A stretch of 64,000 bases of DNA from Methanofervidicoccus abyssi (GTDB taxonomy: Archaea > AGJL01 > Methanococci > Methanococcales > Methanococcaceae): NCBI RefSeq assembly GCF_004310395.1, contig NZ_BFAX01000002.1, positions 163,570 through 227,569 of the forward strand, in the 5' to 3' direction. Shown here in pieces: positions 48,619-56,406 of the stretch (its first letter is position 1; every line of letters starts with the position of its first letter). The translations under genes and the position numbers were made by a program. The notes beneath the pieces were generated by a model. That model saw only the letters and a list, made by a program, of their open reading frames with translations. It did no database searches and was not told the origin of the DNA.

Positions 48619-49416
48619 ATGGATATACTCTTAGTTAACGACGATGGTATATATTCTAACGGTTTATTGGCCTTAAAGTCTGTATTATCTGAGGAGTTAG
48701 ATGCCAAGGTTACTATAGTGGCACCTACAAATCAGCAGAGTGGTATAGGTAGGGCTATAAGTCTCTTTGTACCTCTAAGAATTACCAAAACAAAACTGGC
48801 AGATGGGGATTATGGGTATGCAGTATCAGGTACCCCTACAGACTGTGTCATTTTAGGTATCTACAAGATATTGAAGAAGGTGCCAGATATAGTTATCTCG
48901 GGTATAAACGTGGGGGAAAACTTAGGTACAGAAATAACAACTTCGGGGACCTTAGGGGCTGCATTTGAAGGGGCCCACCATGGGGCAAAGGCATTGGCAT
49001 GCTCTCTCCAGATTACAAAAGACCATCTAAAGTTTAAAGAGGGAGAGATACCAATAGATTTTATAACTCCCTCTAAGATAGTGGTTAAAGTAGTTAAAAA
49101 GTACTTTGAAAATGACTTCCCCTGTGATGTGATAAACCTAAATATTCCAGAGAACGCTACTGAAAATACACCTATTGAGATCACAAGGTTGGGAAGGAAG
49201 ATGTATACCACACGTATAGAGGAGAGGGAAGATCCTAGAGGTAGAGAGTACTACTGGATAGGAGGAGATCCTGTAGAAGATGACGAAGAAGGTACAGATG
49301 TCTATGTTTTAAGGAAGAAGAGGCATATATCATTAACTCCCCTAACCTTAGATACCACAATAAAGAATCTTGAAGATTTTAAAAGAAAGTACGAAAGAAT
49401 ATTAAACTTCCCGTAG
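48619..49416 (+). CDS. surE: 5'/3'-nucleotidase SurE
   Basis: Survival protein SurE, a metal-dependent nucleoside monophosphatase. The 265-residue protein begins MDILLVNDDGIYSNG with the catalytic Asp pair, then APTNQQSGIGRAIS, VSGTPTDCVILG and SGINVGENLGTE, all family hallmarks. GGTGAT precedes the ATG. Monocistronic or with the NYN gene 73 bases downstream. Confidence 0.95.
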   Translation: MDILLVNDDGIYSNGLLALKSVLSEELDAKVTIVAPTNQQSGIGRAISLFVPLRITKTKLADGDYGYAVSGTPTDCVILGIYKILKKVPDIVISGINVGENLGTEITTSGTLGAAFEGAHHGAKALACSLQITKDHLKFKEGEIPIDFITPSKIVVKVVKKYFENDFPCDVINLNIPENATENTPIEITRLGRKMYTTRIEEREDPRGREYYWIGGDPVEDDEEGTDVYVLRKKRHISLTPLTLDTTIKNLEDFKRKYERILNFP

Positions 49417-49489
49417 ATTGCAAGTTTTAATCATTAATCTATTACATTTTATTATATACATGTGAATTAAAAATACAGTGCGTGATACT

Positions 49490-50125
49490 ATGTGGGGGAA
49501 GTTGAAAAAGATCTGTATTAAAAAAAGTAGTGAGAGTGAGGGTAAAGATAGAATAGCACTGTTGATAGACGGGCCCAATATGTTAAGAAAGGAGTTCAAC
49601 ATTGATTTAGATAAGATACGAGAGGTTTTAAGTAAATTTGGTAAAATTGTAATAGGTAGAGTCTATCTAAACCAGTATGCATCTGATAAGTTAATTGAGG
49701 CTGTTGCAAATCAAGGTTTTGAACCAAGAGTTACTGCTGGAGATGTAGATGTTGAAATGGCTGTAGAAGGTACAGAGTTGATATTCAACAAGAATATAGA
49801 TACTATCGCCTATATGACAAGAGATGCAGATTTTCTCCCAGCCATGAGAAAGGCTAAAGAACATGGTAAAAAAATTATAGTAATCGGTGCAGAACCTGGT
49901 TTCAGTTTAGCGATTCAGAATATTGCGGATCATGTAATTAAAATAGAGGATGACTTCACATTTGACAGAGAGAAAGTAGTGAAAAAAAAGGAGAAGAGAT
50001 TGAGCAATGAGGAGGATAACTTAGAGGAGAAGAAAAAAGTGGAGAAGGAAGATGATGAAATAAAGACTGATAATGAAGATTCTAAAGGTATAATAGACAA
50101 GATTTTAAAAAATACTAAAAAATAA
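49490..50125 (+). CDS. NYN domain protein (TIGR00288 family), putative RNase
   Basis: A 211-residue protein with an NYN (PIN-like) nuclease domain (about 20-160): [23 protein letters not shown] and [19 protein letters not shown] provide the clustered acidic residues expected at a metal-dependent RNase site. The C-terminal ~55 residues are highly charged and disordered ([13 protein letters not shown]). The ATG at 49490 follows GTGATACT, so the GTG at 49478 is part of the ribosome-binding site. The substrate is unknown. A prepilin peptidase follows within 5 bases. Confidence 0.85.
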   Translation: MWGKLKKICIKKSSESEGKDRIALLIDGPNMLRKEFNIDLDKIREVLSKFGKIVIGRVYLNQYASDKLIEAVANQGFEPRVTAGDVDVEMAVEGTELIFNKNIDTIAYMTRDADFLPAMRKAKEHGKKIIVIGAEPGFSLAIQNIADHVIKIEDDFTFDREKVVKKKEKRLSNEEDNLEEKKKVEKEDDEIKTDNEDSKGIIDKILKNTKK

Positions 50126-50130
50126 TAAAG

Positions 50131-50862
50131 ATGGGATTTATGGTAGATTTAATATTTTACAACTATCTCATTGGCTTAATATGTCTTGTAATAGGAGCTA
50201 TCCAAGATCTTAGAAGTAGAGAGGTTGAAGATCACCTCTGGATATTTATGTCTATTGTTGGAGTAATGTCCCATCTTTATCTAACTGTAGTTAGTGGAGA
50301 TATTACTTATATATTACGTTCTCTCTGTGGATTTATCCTCTGTTTTATATTGGGGTATATAATGTTTCTATTTGGAGTTGGAGGGGGAGATGGTAAATTG
50401 TTGGCAGGAATGGGAGCCCTAGTACCTAAATATACTACACCGATACACACAGCCTTTGGAAGTGTATTAAATATAGGATATATTCCTTCCTTCCCTATAA
50501 TGGTATTTATCAACGGGATGTTTTTGATGGTATTTTTGCCTATAATAATACTTATAAAAAATCTTATAAGAGGACATAAACCTAAGGACATTAGACACTT
50601 AATTGCACTCTCCTTTGGTGAGAAGGTTAAAGTCAAAGATATTAGAGGTAAAAATAGACTGATAATGGGAAAGGAAGACGACATTAAACTTTTCCCATCT
50701 TCTGAGGAGGATGACTTTTCGAAGTATGATGACGAAGAAGAGATATATGTAACACCTATGATACCTTTTATAGTACCTGTTACTATATCTTATATAATAA
50801 CTCCTTACATTGGGGATTATATAATCTATCTAATACTTCCCTGCTGTAGAATTATTCCTTAA
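50131..50862 (+). CDS. flaK: Preflagellin peptidase FlaK (A24 family)
   Basis: Membrane aspartic protease that cleaves the class III signal peptides of archaellins. The 243-residue protein has the two catalytic aspartates in GAIQDLRSREVEDHLW and GVGGGDGKLL (GxGD), and about six membrane helices. The C-terminal soluble stretch FPSSEEDDFSKYDDEEEIYVTP resembles what I recall of Methanocaldococcus FlaK. An ATG at 50140 is a possible alternative start; neither has a strong ribosome-binding site. The 3' end overlaps the convergent gene by 33 bases. Confidence 0.85.
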   Translation: MGFMVDLIFYNYLIGLICLVIGAIQDLRSREVEDHLWIFMSIVGVMSHLYLTVVSGDITYILRSLCGFILCFILGYIMFLFGVGGGDGKLLAGMGALVPKYTTPIHTAFGSVLNIGYIPSFPIMVFINGMFLMVFLPIIILIKNLIRGHKPKDIRHLIALSFGEKVKVKDIRGKNRLIMGKEDDIKLFPSSEEDDFSKYDDEEEIYVTPMIPFIVPVTISYIITPYIGDYIIYLILPCCRIIP

Positions 50863-51396
50863 AAATTTCCAAACAGTGGAGAAATTCTTCAGTGCATTTT
50901 TTACCCTATTTTCCTCCCCTTCGATTACTATATAGTTTTCAAATTCCTTACTGTACTCGAATATTACACCGTACCACTCACTGAAGTTGCTTAGAATCTC
51001 TGGCTGAAGTTCTCCATCTAATCTTATTCTTATAGATTGGATGTTATTTCTTTTTTTAACCTCTGTATTGAATAGATTTCTATCGAGGGGAAACTCTACA
51101 TCTAACTTATCCATCATAGCCTGAGTAAGCTTTTCCATGTATTCCTTTATTGTATCTTCCTCACAGAGTGTAAAGAGTATAGACTGTACCTTTGCTAGTT
51201 CGTTGTTAGCTTTTAGCAGTGTGTTAAAAGAGGTGTGTTCATCTAAAAGATAGTAGGAGATTATATTCTTTGCATTTCTCAGTATGGAAAAAACTTCCTC
51301 AGGCACTTTTTTACCTTGGCGGACAAGAAGGAAGGCGAGTTCATTTAACACTACCCACTGTTTATCTACACCATAAGCACTTCTTTTATTCTCCAT
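50830..51396 (-). CDS. DUF2096-like methanogen protein
   Basis: A 188-residue soluble protein: helical N-terminal ~95 residues (QWVVLNELAFLLVRQGKKV, NNELAKVQSILFTL) and a beta-containing C-terminus (IRIRLDGELQP, WYGVIFEYS). I place it with DUF2096, found in methanogens, from memory only. A 7-base gap separates it from the next upstream gene, so the two form an operon. Function unknown. Confidence 0.6.
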   Translation of the reverse strand: MENKRSAYGVDKQWVVLNELAFLLVRQGKKVPEEVFSILRNAKNIISYYLLDEHTSFNTLLKANNELAKVQSILFTLCEEDTIKEYMEKLTQAMMDKLDVEFPLDRNLFNTEVKKRNNIQSIRIRLDGELQPEILSNFSEWYGVIFEYSKEFENYIVIEGEENRVKNALKNFSTVWKFLRNNSTAGKY

Positions 51397-51403
51397 AGTA
51401 TCA

Positions 51404-51700
51404 CTATTTCATCTTTTTTTGGATATATCTCTGTAGAATCTTCTCTGAATCGTAGTTCAGCAATACACCCATTTTATCTAATTCTGACTTTATAACATCT
51501 AAACTGTTCCTGTCATCTATGAAGAAAACCTGATAGCTTGTAGTACCTACTATATTGAGTACTGCTATAGTATCTTCTTTTTTTAACACTCTATTTTCTA
51601 AACTGGCCCTAACTCTTATATTATGTGCTAACTCTGTCTTTAGCCCTTCCTCAACAGAGAGAATAGTTATAAGTTTTGCTGTATGCATATACTCGTCCAT
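51404..51700 (-). CDS. DUF749-like methanogen protein
   Basis: A 98-residue protein with a beta-alpha fold: AKLITILSVEEGLKTELAHN and IAVLNIVGTTSYQVFFIDD. I recall a similar methanogen family, DUF749. It is the first gene of a two-gene minus-strand operon with the DUF2096-like gene. GAGGT lies before the ATG. Function unknown. Confidence 0.6.
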   Translation of the reverse strand: MDEYMHTAKLITILSVEEGLKTELAHNIRVRASLENRVLKKEDTIAVLNIVGTTSYQVFFIDDRNSLDVIKSELDKMGVLLNYDSEKILQRYIQKKMK

Positions 51701-52277
51701 ACCTCACACCTACAAGATTATTAATATTATTTCAAAAATCCTAATTAATTAATACTAATGGAGATTATAAAAAATTAATCAAAAAACCACATAATCGAAT
51801 AAAATTATATAAAAAATTATAATAATAAAAAGAAAAAGAGTTATTAAAAATCATTTAATAGAAAGGATTAACGAAAATTCCTCTTTCATCAGTTAGACTG
51901 ATTACCTTATCTATCTGATTTTTGGATACAGCCACTGAGAGATACTAAGAGTAATAACAGAAAAATAAAAAAGATATAACCATCTTTTCATAATTCTCCT
52001 CCTTTTTAATTAATCGTCTTAAAACCATTCCTATTAAAATAATTAAAATATAAAAATAGTGGATTATATAGTCTATCATATAAAATGATGTTAAATATTT
52101 AAACAATATTAAAAGTTATTGTTATTAAGTCAGTTAGAAGAGATCTACCATTAATATTAGGTTGAAATAAAATTTCAAAATAAAATTAGTGTAGTTTTTA
52201 TACTACAGTTATAAGAATATACGCAAATCTTTAATTACGAAGTTGAAATTTAGGTGAAATCGAAGTACGGTGGTTCC
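51701..52277. other. 577-bp spacer upstream of dacZ
   Basis: Holds the remnant of a lipoprotein gene (51907-51991, minus) and AT-rich sequence. The dacZ ribosome-binding site GGTGG is at 52269-52273. No RNA gene recognised. Confidence 0.5.
51850..51991 (-). pseudogene. Remnant of a substrate-binding-type lipoprotein gene
   Basis: On the minus strand GGAGGA (51997-52002) is ideally spaced before ATG (51991), followed by a start MKRWLYLF; dropping one T from the following T6 run gives IFLLLLLVSLSGCIQKSDR, a textbook lipoprotein signal peptide with lipobox LSGC and stop at 51907. A further shift continues as DKVISLTDERGIF before another stop. With two frameshifts and only ~45 codons left it cannot be functional. 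The beginning resembles the N-terminus of ABC transporter binding lipoproteins. Confidence 0.5.
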
Positions 52278-53192
52278 ATGGATAAAATCGAGTCTATTGT
52301 AAAACACGGTTTCTCTTTAGCTCGGGAAATAGGAGATGTTCTACTGGTATTTACCGAGACAGGTCGAACTTATAAAGTACTTAAAAAATATCTAAATAAA
52401 GAATGTGGAAAAAATGAGGGAAAAAACTTAAAAGTAGTTGTAACTACACCAAATGAAGATACCTACTCCTATTTAAAAAATGAGAAGGAGATCATACCAA
52501 TACTTCTAAAGTATAGAAACAAATACAAATCCGCAATGATAAAACAGGCCATGATAAAACTCTTTGAGAACAGCCTCGTTAAAGAGAGAGATACTGTAGT
52601 AGCTATACTAGGAACTCCCAGAGCATCTGGTAATATAGATACTATCTCTCTAATAGAGGTATCTTCTAACGATTTCCTACTGAGATTCTACAGGTTTATC
52701 AACTCCCTGGAAAGTATCAAGAGGTTGGTAGTTAGCGAGGTATTGGATATAGCCATGGAGCTATCCATTGAGGGAAAGGAAGGAAAACCTGTTGGAGCCA
52801 TGTTTGTAGTAGGAGATAGTGAAAAGGTCCTTAAAATGTCCAGCCAACTTATACTCAACCCTTTTAAGGGACATGATGCTATAATATTCGATAAAAGGGT
52901 AAGGGGCACAATAAAGGAACTTGCAGGTATAGATGGTGCCTTTATAATCGGTGATAGAGGGGAAGTTATATCTGCAGGTAGGTATTTGGAGCCCTTAAGT
53001 TGTACCTTAAATCTACCTCTAGGTCTTGGAGCCAGGCATTACACTGCTGCAGCAATTTCAAAACACACAGAAGCAGTAGCTATTACAGTCTCTGACTCTG
53101 GAGGTATTGTTAGGATATTTAAAGATGGAGAGATGGTTGTCGAGATTGATCCCAACAGGTTGGATCGTGAATGTTTCATTCCATGTATCTAA
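52278..53192 (+). CDS. dacZ: Diadenylate cyclase DacZ
   Basis: Makes the second messenger c-di-AMP from two ATP. The 304-residue protein has a Rossmann-like N-terminal domain (about 1-130) and a C-terminal DisA_N cyclase domain with IDGAFIIGDRGEVISAGRYL (DGA motif region) and LGARHYTAAAISKHTEAVAI (RHxTA region), then DSGGIVRIFKDGE. The ATG at 52278 follows GGTGGTTCC; the GTG at 52254 is part of another weak site. It is convergent with tRNA-Trp. In other archaea c-di-AMP controls potassium and osmotic balance. Confidence 0.93.
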   Translation: MDKIESIVKHGFSLAREIGDVLLVFTETGRTYKVLKKYLNKECGKNEGKNLKVVVTTPNEDTYSYLKNEKEIIPILLKYRNKYKSAMIKQAMIKLFENSLVKERDTVVAILGTPRASGNIDTISLIEVSSNDFLLRFYRFINSLESIKRLVVSEVLDIAMELSIEGKEGKPVGAMFVVGDSEKVLKMSSQLILNPFKGHDAIIFDKRVRGTIKELAGIDGAFIIGDRGEVISAGRYLEPLSCTLNLPLGLGARHYTAAAISKHTEAVAITVSDSGGIVRIFKDGEMVVEIDPNRLDRECFIPCI

Positions 53193-53221
53193 ATATATAG
53201 ATATACCTTGATATTAAAAAA

Positions 53222-53337
53222 TGGTGGGGATACTGGGATTTGAACCCAGGTCCGGGGATTTCTCCTGCTCGGGGTTGGTCCAAGCCCATATAGGCACTTG
53301 GAGTCCCCGATGATAGGCCAGACTACACCATATCCCC
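53222..53337 (-). tRNA. tRNA-Trp (CCA) with an intron of about 38 nt
   Basis: Acceptor GGGGATA (53331-53337) pairs with TATCCCC (53226-53232); discriminator A and an encoded CCA follow (53222-53225). The T arm is CTGGG-TTCAAAT-CCCAG, and the anticodon stem GGGGA pairs with TCCCC once an intron is removed, leaving loop CTCCAAA with anticodon CCA. The intron, about 53260-53297, interrupts the loop after position 37, the standard archaeal site. CCAAG at the exon end pairs with CTTGG in the intron, as needed for splicing endonuclease recognition. The gene is convergent with dacZ. Confidence 0.95.
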
Positions 53338-53370
53338 ACCAACATCCCTTAAAAGAATAGGAATTAGTAG

Positions 53371-53386
53371 TATATATATCTTTCGG
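53371..53386 (-). promoter_or_regulatory. BRE/TATA promoter of tRNA-Trp
   Basis: On the minus strand CGAAAGA (BRE, 53380-53386) is followed by TATATATA (53371-53379). The centre lies 38 bases before the tRNA 5' end; transcription starting about 25 bases from the TATA centre would give a ~13-base leader, normal for archaeal tRNA precursors. Confidence 0.65.
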
Positions 53387-53583
53387 ATTCATGAAGTTTT
53401 TGATATAAGCAACAATGTTTATCCATCACTGATCCTATAAAGTAGTTATCAAAATATTCTATAACATCTTTTTAATACGTTGTTATATTGATGGCCCATA
53501 GAAGTAAAATAAAAATTTAAATAAAAATTTAAATAATATTAAAAAGTATTATTATAACATAACAAAATAGATAAGGTGGTAGA

Positions 53584-54489
53584 ATGGAAATAAATGGAGT
53601 ATATATAGAAGACACCTTTGCCGAGGCATTTCCTATATGGGTTTCAAGGGTTTTAATAACTGCAGCTACAAAGAGACTTGCAAAGATAGCGGCAACAGAG
53701 GCTACAGGGTTTGGATGTTCAGTGATAATGTGCCCTGCAGAAGCAGGGATTGAGAAATACGTACCTCCAACAAAGACTCCAGATGGAAGACCTGGTTTTA
53801 TAATAGAGATATGTCATCCTAAGAAATCAGAGTTGGAAAAGCAACTCTTGGAGAGACTGGGACAGTGTGTCTTAACTGCACCTACAACTGCAGTATTCGA
53901 TGCTATGGGCGAGGATGCAGAAGAGCATGTCAAGGTAGGGTTTAAGTTGAAGTTCTTTGGAGACGGTTACGAGAAGAAGGATAAGTTAGGAGATAGGACA
54001 GTATATAGGATACCTATAATGGGAGGGGAATTCATAGTAGAGGATAAGTTCGGTATTAAAAAAGGAGTTGCAGGGGGGAACTTCTTCATAATGGCAGACA
54101 GTAATATGACTGCACTGGTGGCGGCAGAGGCTGCAGTGAATGCCATCAGATCTGTGGAGAAGGTGATAACTCCATTCCCAGGAGGAATAGTTGCTTCTGG
54201 TAGTAAGGTAGGTGCTTCCAATCCAAAGTATAAATTTATGACTGCTACTACAAACCATAAGATGTGCCCAACACTCAGGGATGTTGTAGAGGACTCTGAA
54301 GTTCCAGAAGATGTAAATGGGGTATACGAGATCGTAATAGATGGAGTAGATGAGGAGTCTGTTAAGAAGGCTATGAAGGTAGGTATCTTGGCGGCAACAA
54401 CTGTGAAAGGTGTTAAGAAGATAACTGCAGGTAACTACGGAGGTAAGTTAGGTAAGTACCAGATAAAGTTAAGGGAGTTATTTGAATAA
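53584..54489 (+). CDS. ftr: Formylmethanofuran:tetrahydromethanopterin formyltransferase
   Basis: Transfers the formyl group from formylmethanofuran to H4MPT, the second step of CO2 reduction to methane. The 301-residue protein matches Ftr over its length: [53 protein letters not shown] and [13 protein letters not shown]. The protein is acidic, as in other thermophilic Ftr. AAGGTGG precedes the ATG by 4 bases. It is transcribed alone; the enzymes before and after it in the pathway are not in the window. Confidence 0.97.
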   Translation: MEINGVYIEDTFAEAFPIWVSRVLITAATKRLAKIAATEATGFGCSVIMCPAEAGIEKYVPPTKTPDGRPGFIIEICHPKKSELEKQLLERLGQCVLTAPTTAVFDAMGEDAEEHVKVGFKLKFFGDGYEKKDKLGDRTVYRIPIMGGEFIVEDKFGIKKGVAGGNFFIMADSNMTALVAAEAAVNAIRSVEKVITPFPGGIVASGSKVGASNPKYKFMTATTNHKMCPTLRDVVEDSEVPEDVNGVYEIVIDGVDEESVKKAMKVGILAATTVKGVKKITAGNYGGKLGKYQIKLRELFE

Positions 54490-54580
54490 CTATAATAATT
54501 ATTATTAATACTAATTTTTCATAATAGTTGTTTTATTCTTATTTTTTATTATTTTAAAAAAATTTTATAGGGGATTTAAT

Positions 54581-54985
54581 TTGAAGGTGAAGTACCTGTT
54601 AAAAAATAACACCTACGGAGAATTTACACTGAATAAATCCTTTAATACCTATAGAGGTAAGTTGATAAAGTTTGATTTCAACGGACCTTTGGAAGGAGTT
54701 GTAATGTTGAATAAGAAAAATCATTATTATTTTTATCCCTTAAGAGCCCTCCATATGATAAAACCTGAAAATCATATACCTACAAATATCTTACCTAAAA
54801 CTTCCCTCCCTACAAATCCAAAAAATATCCATGTCAAGGAAGCACTTTCAAGGATAGTAGGTAGAACCTTAAAGGTTGGATACAATAATCCTAAAACAGC
54901 TTATTTGGGAAGACTCTTAGGATTTACAAGGGGGTTTTTTCCTGGACTCTCGCCCTGGAAATTCATGGGGAAATATACCTATTGA
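54581..54985 (+). CDS. Conserved hypothetical protein
   Basis: A 134-residue basic protein, begins with TTG (MKVKYLLKNNTYGEF), no recognised domain. A central stretch HIPTNILPKTSLPTNPKNIH and a C-terminal GYNNPKTAYLGRLLGFTRGFFPG are the most distinctive parts. GGGGATT lies before the TTG. Its stop overlaps the TTG start of the next gene by 4 bases (TTGA), so the two are translationally coupled and probably work together. Not obviously membrane-bound. Confidence 0.6.
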   Translation: MKVKYLLKNNTYGEFTLNKSFNTYRGKLIKFDFNGPLEGVVMLNKKNHYYFYPLRALHMIKPENHIPTNILPKTSLPTNPKNIHVKEALSRIVGRTLKVGYNNPKTAYLGRLLGFTRGFFPGLSPWKFMGKYTY

Positions 54986-55284
54986 TAAACCCTGACTATT
55001 TTATATATTACGGTACCGAGTGGATTATCCCTAGAAATAATCCCCCATATGTGCCACCGGTACTTGTAAACTTAACAAAAACTACTCAGTATCTAAAGAA
55101 ATCCCTCTTGGAGGAGGTATTTTTAGAACCGATGTATCCTCGTATAAATATAGATAACAGGGCGTATGTATATCCCTATGGTGTAGTTTCAAAGGATGAA
55201 GATTTAAAGAGACATATAGAGACTGTCCTAAAGAGGCATGGTCTCTACTTTTATAAAGAACAGGATTATATCTGTCAAAATTAA
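54982..55284 (+). CDS. Conserved hypothetical protein, coupled to the preceding gene
   Basis: A 100-residue protein starting with TTG in the TTGA overlap with the upstream gene. It has many aromatic and proline residues (YYGTEWIIPRNNPPYVPPVL) and ends YFYKEQDYIC. No recognised domain, signal peptide or cluster motif. The codon use fits the neighbours and the stop-start overlap supports it being real. Function unknown. Confidence 0.55.
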   Translation: MINPDYFIYYGTEWIIPRNNPPYVPPVLVNLTKTTQYLKKSLLEEVFLEPMYPRINIDNRAYVYPYGVVSKDEDLKRHIETVLKRHGLYFYKEQDYICQN

Positions 55285-55402
55285 AATTATAAACCCTTAG
55301 TTCCCATTAGAGTAGTGATTAAAAAGAAGACATTTAGTTTTATTTTTATTATTTCATTATTATTTTTTTATTTTTTAACTATCACTTTGATGTGGATTGG
55401 GG

Positions 55403-55906
55403 TTATAATAATCTTATACTATATTCATTACTTAAAATCTCGACAAGTTTATTTAAGGTTTTAGATACACCATTTTCTGATCTTTCAACTAAATTTTTCC
55501 CAGTTAGTATATCTCCATATATATCAGTTGTAAATAGATACCTCCTGTTATCTGTAAGGATACATATACCTCCTCTGCCAATGCCTGCTGTAGTTCCTAT
55601 TGCTATATTACACCTTAACTTGTTTTTCAATCCCTTTGCCATTAGATATGCTACTTCAATGTCCTTTTTTTCATTGTATACTTTGGCGTATCTGTATGTG
55701 TAATCTGAAGGTGGTAGTTTTATATTTAGAATACTTTCTATAACATCCTTCTGAGGTAGAAACATCGATGCTATAACATATATATTTTTATTAAAAATAG
55801 GGTAATAAGGATGTCCTTTTACATCTTCGTATCCCATAGCCATCTTATGTAGAATAACTCCTATTTTTCCATGTGTAAAACACTCTGCAGTGGCAACAGA
55901 GAGCAT
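55403..55906 (-). CDS. UPF0254 family protein
   Basis: A 167-residue archaeal protein beginning MLSVATAECFTHGKIGVILH, with GHPYYPIFNKNIYVIASMF, a C-terminal NIAIGTTAGIGRGGICIL and a final helical region. These are the conserved parts of UPF0254, mostly found in methanogens. Function unknown. AGGGATAAT lies before the ATG. Confidence 0.88.
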   Translation of the reverse strand: MLSVATAECFTHGKIGVILHKMAMGYEDVKGHPYYPIFNKNIYVIASMFLPQKDVIESILNIKLPPSDYTYRYAKVYNEKKDIEVAYLMAKGLKNKLRCNIAIGTTAGIGRGGICILTDNRRYLFTTDIYGDILTGKNLVERSENGVSKTLNKLVEILSNEYSIRLL

Positions 55907-56174
55907 AGTATTATCCCTCTGGGACTAAAGTTATTAATTATCTAACTCTCTATTTATACTAATAATTTAAATAATAAATTATGGTCCTAGAGAAAACTAT
56001 TTTTTAGGTATTCGACTATATATTCAGGGAAAGTTAGTACAGATGGAATTTTATACTTTGAATGTGAAAAATAAGTATTAAAATAATGTGAATATTCCTC
56101 CAAATTACTAAAGAATTAAATATGAGTTATACATATTAAATATAAAAGCTAAGTGAATAATAAGGGGTGTATCT

Positions 56175-56354
56175 ATGAACAAGGAGATAATAATAGATAT
56201 AATAGAAACCTTTGAGAAGAATAACGTCGGTATTCAACTATCGGTTGGAGGTCAAAAAACCTTGGAGATCACAGTGAAAGATAAAAAAATAGATATAAAT
56301 ATTATAGATCCTTCAAAAATTGGAGTATTAATAAAGGAGATAGGTTTAAAATAA
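56175..56354 (+). CDS. Small conserved-looking protein upstream of asnB
   Basis: A 59-residue ORF (MNKEIIIDIIETFEKNNVG, then LSVGGQKTLEITVKDKK) with good coding character and a leader, TAAGGGGTGTAT (56161-56172), identical to that of asnB (56395-56406). This and the composition support translation. No known domain. It is 52 bases before asnB and may share its transcript. Confidence 0.6.
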   Translation: MNKEIIIDIIETFEKNNVGIQLSVGGQKTLEITVKDKKIDINIIDPSKIGVLIKEIGLK

Positions 56355-56406
56355 TCTCTATTTCTTTTTTACAATATTAAAACATCTAACACCCTAAGGG
56401 GTGTAT

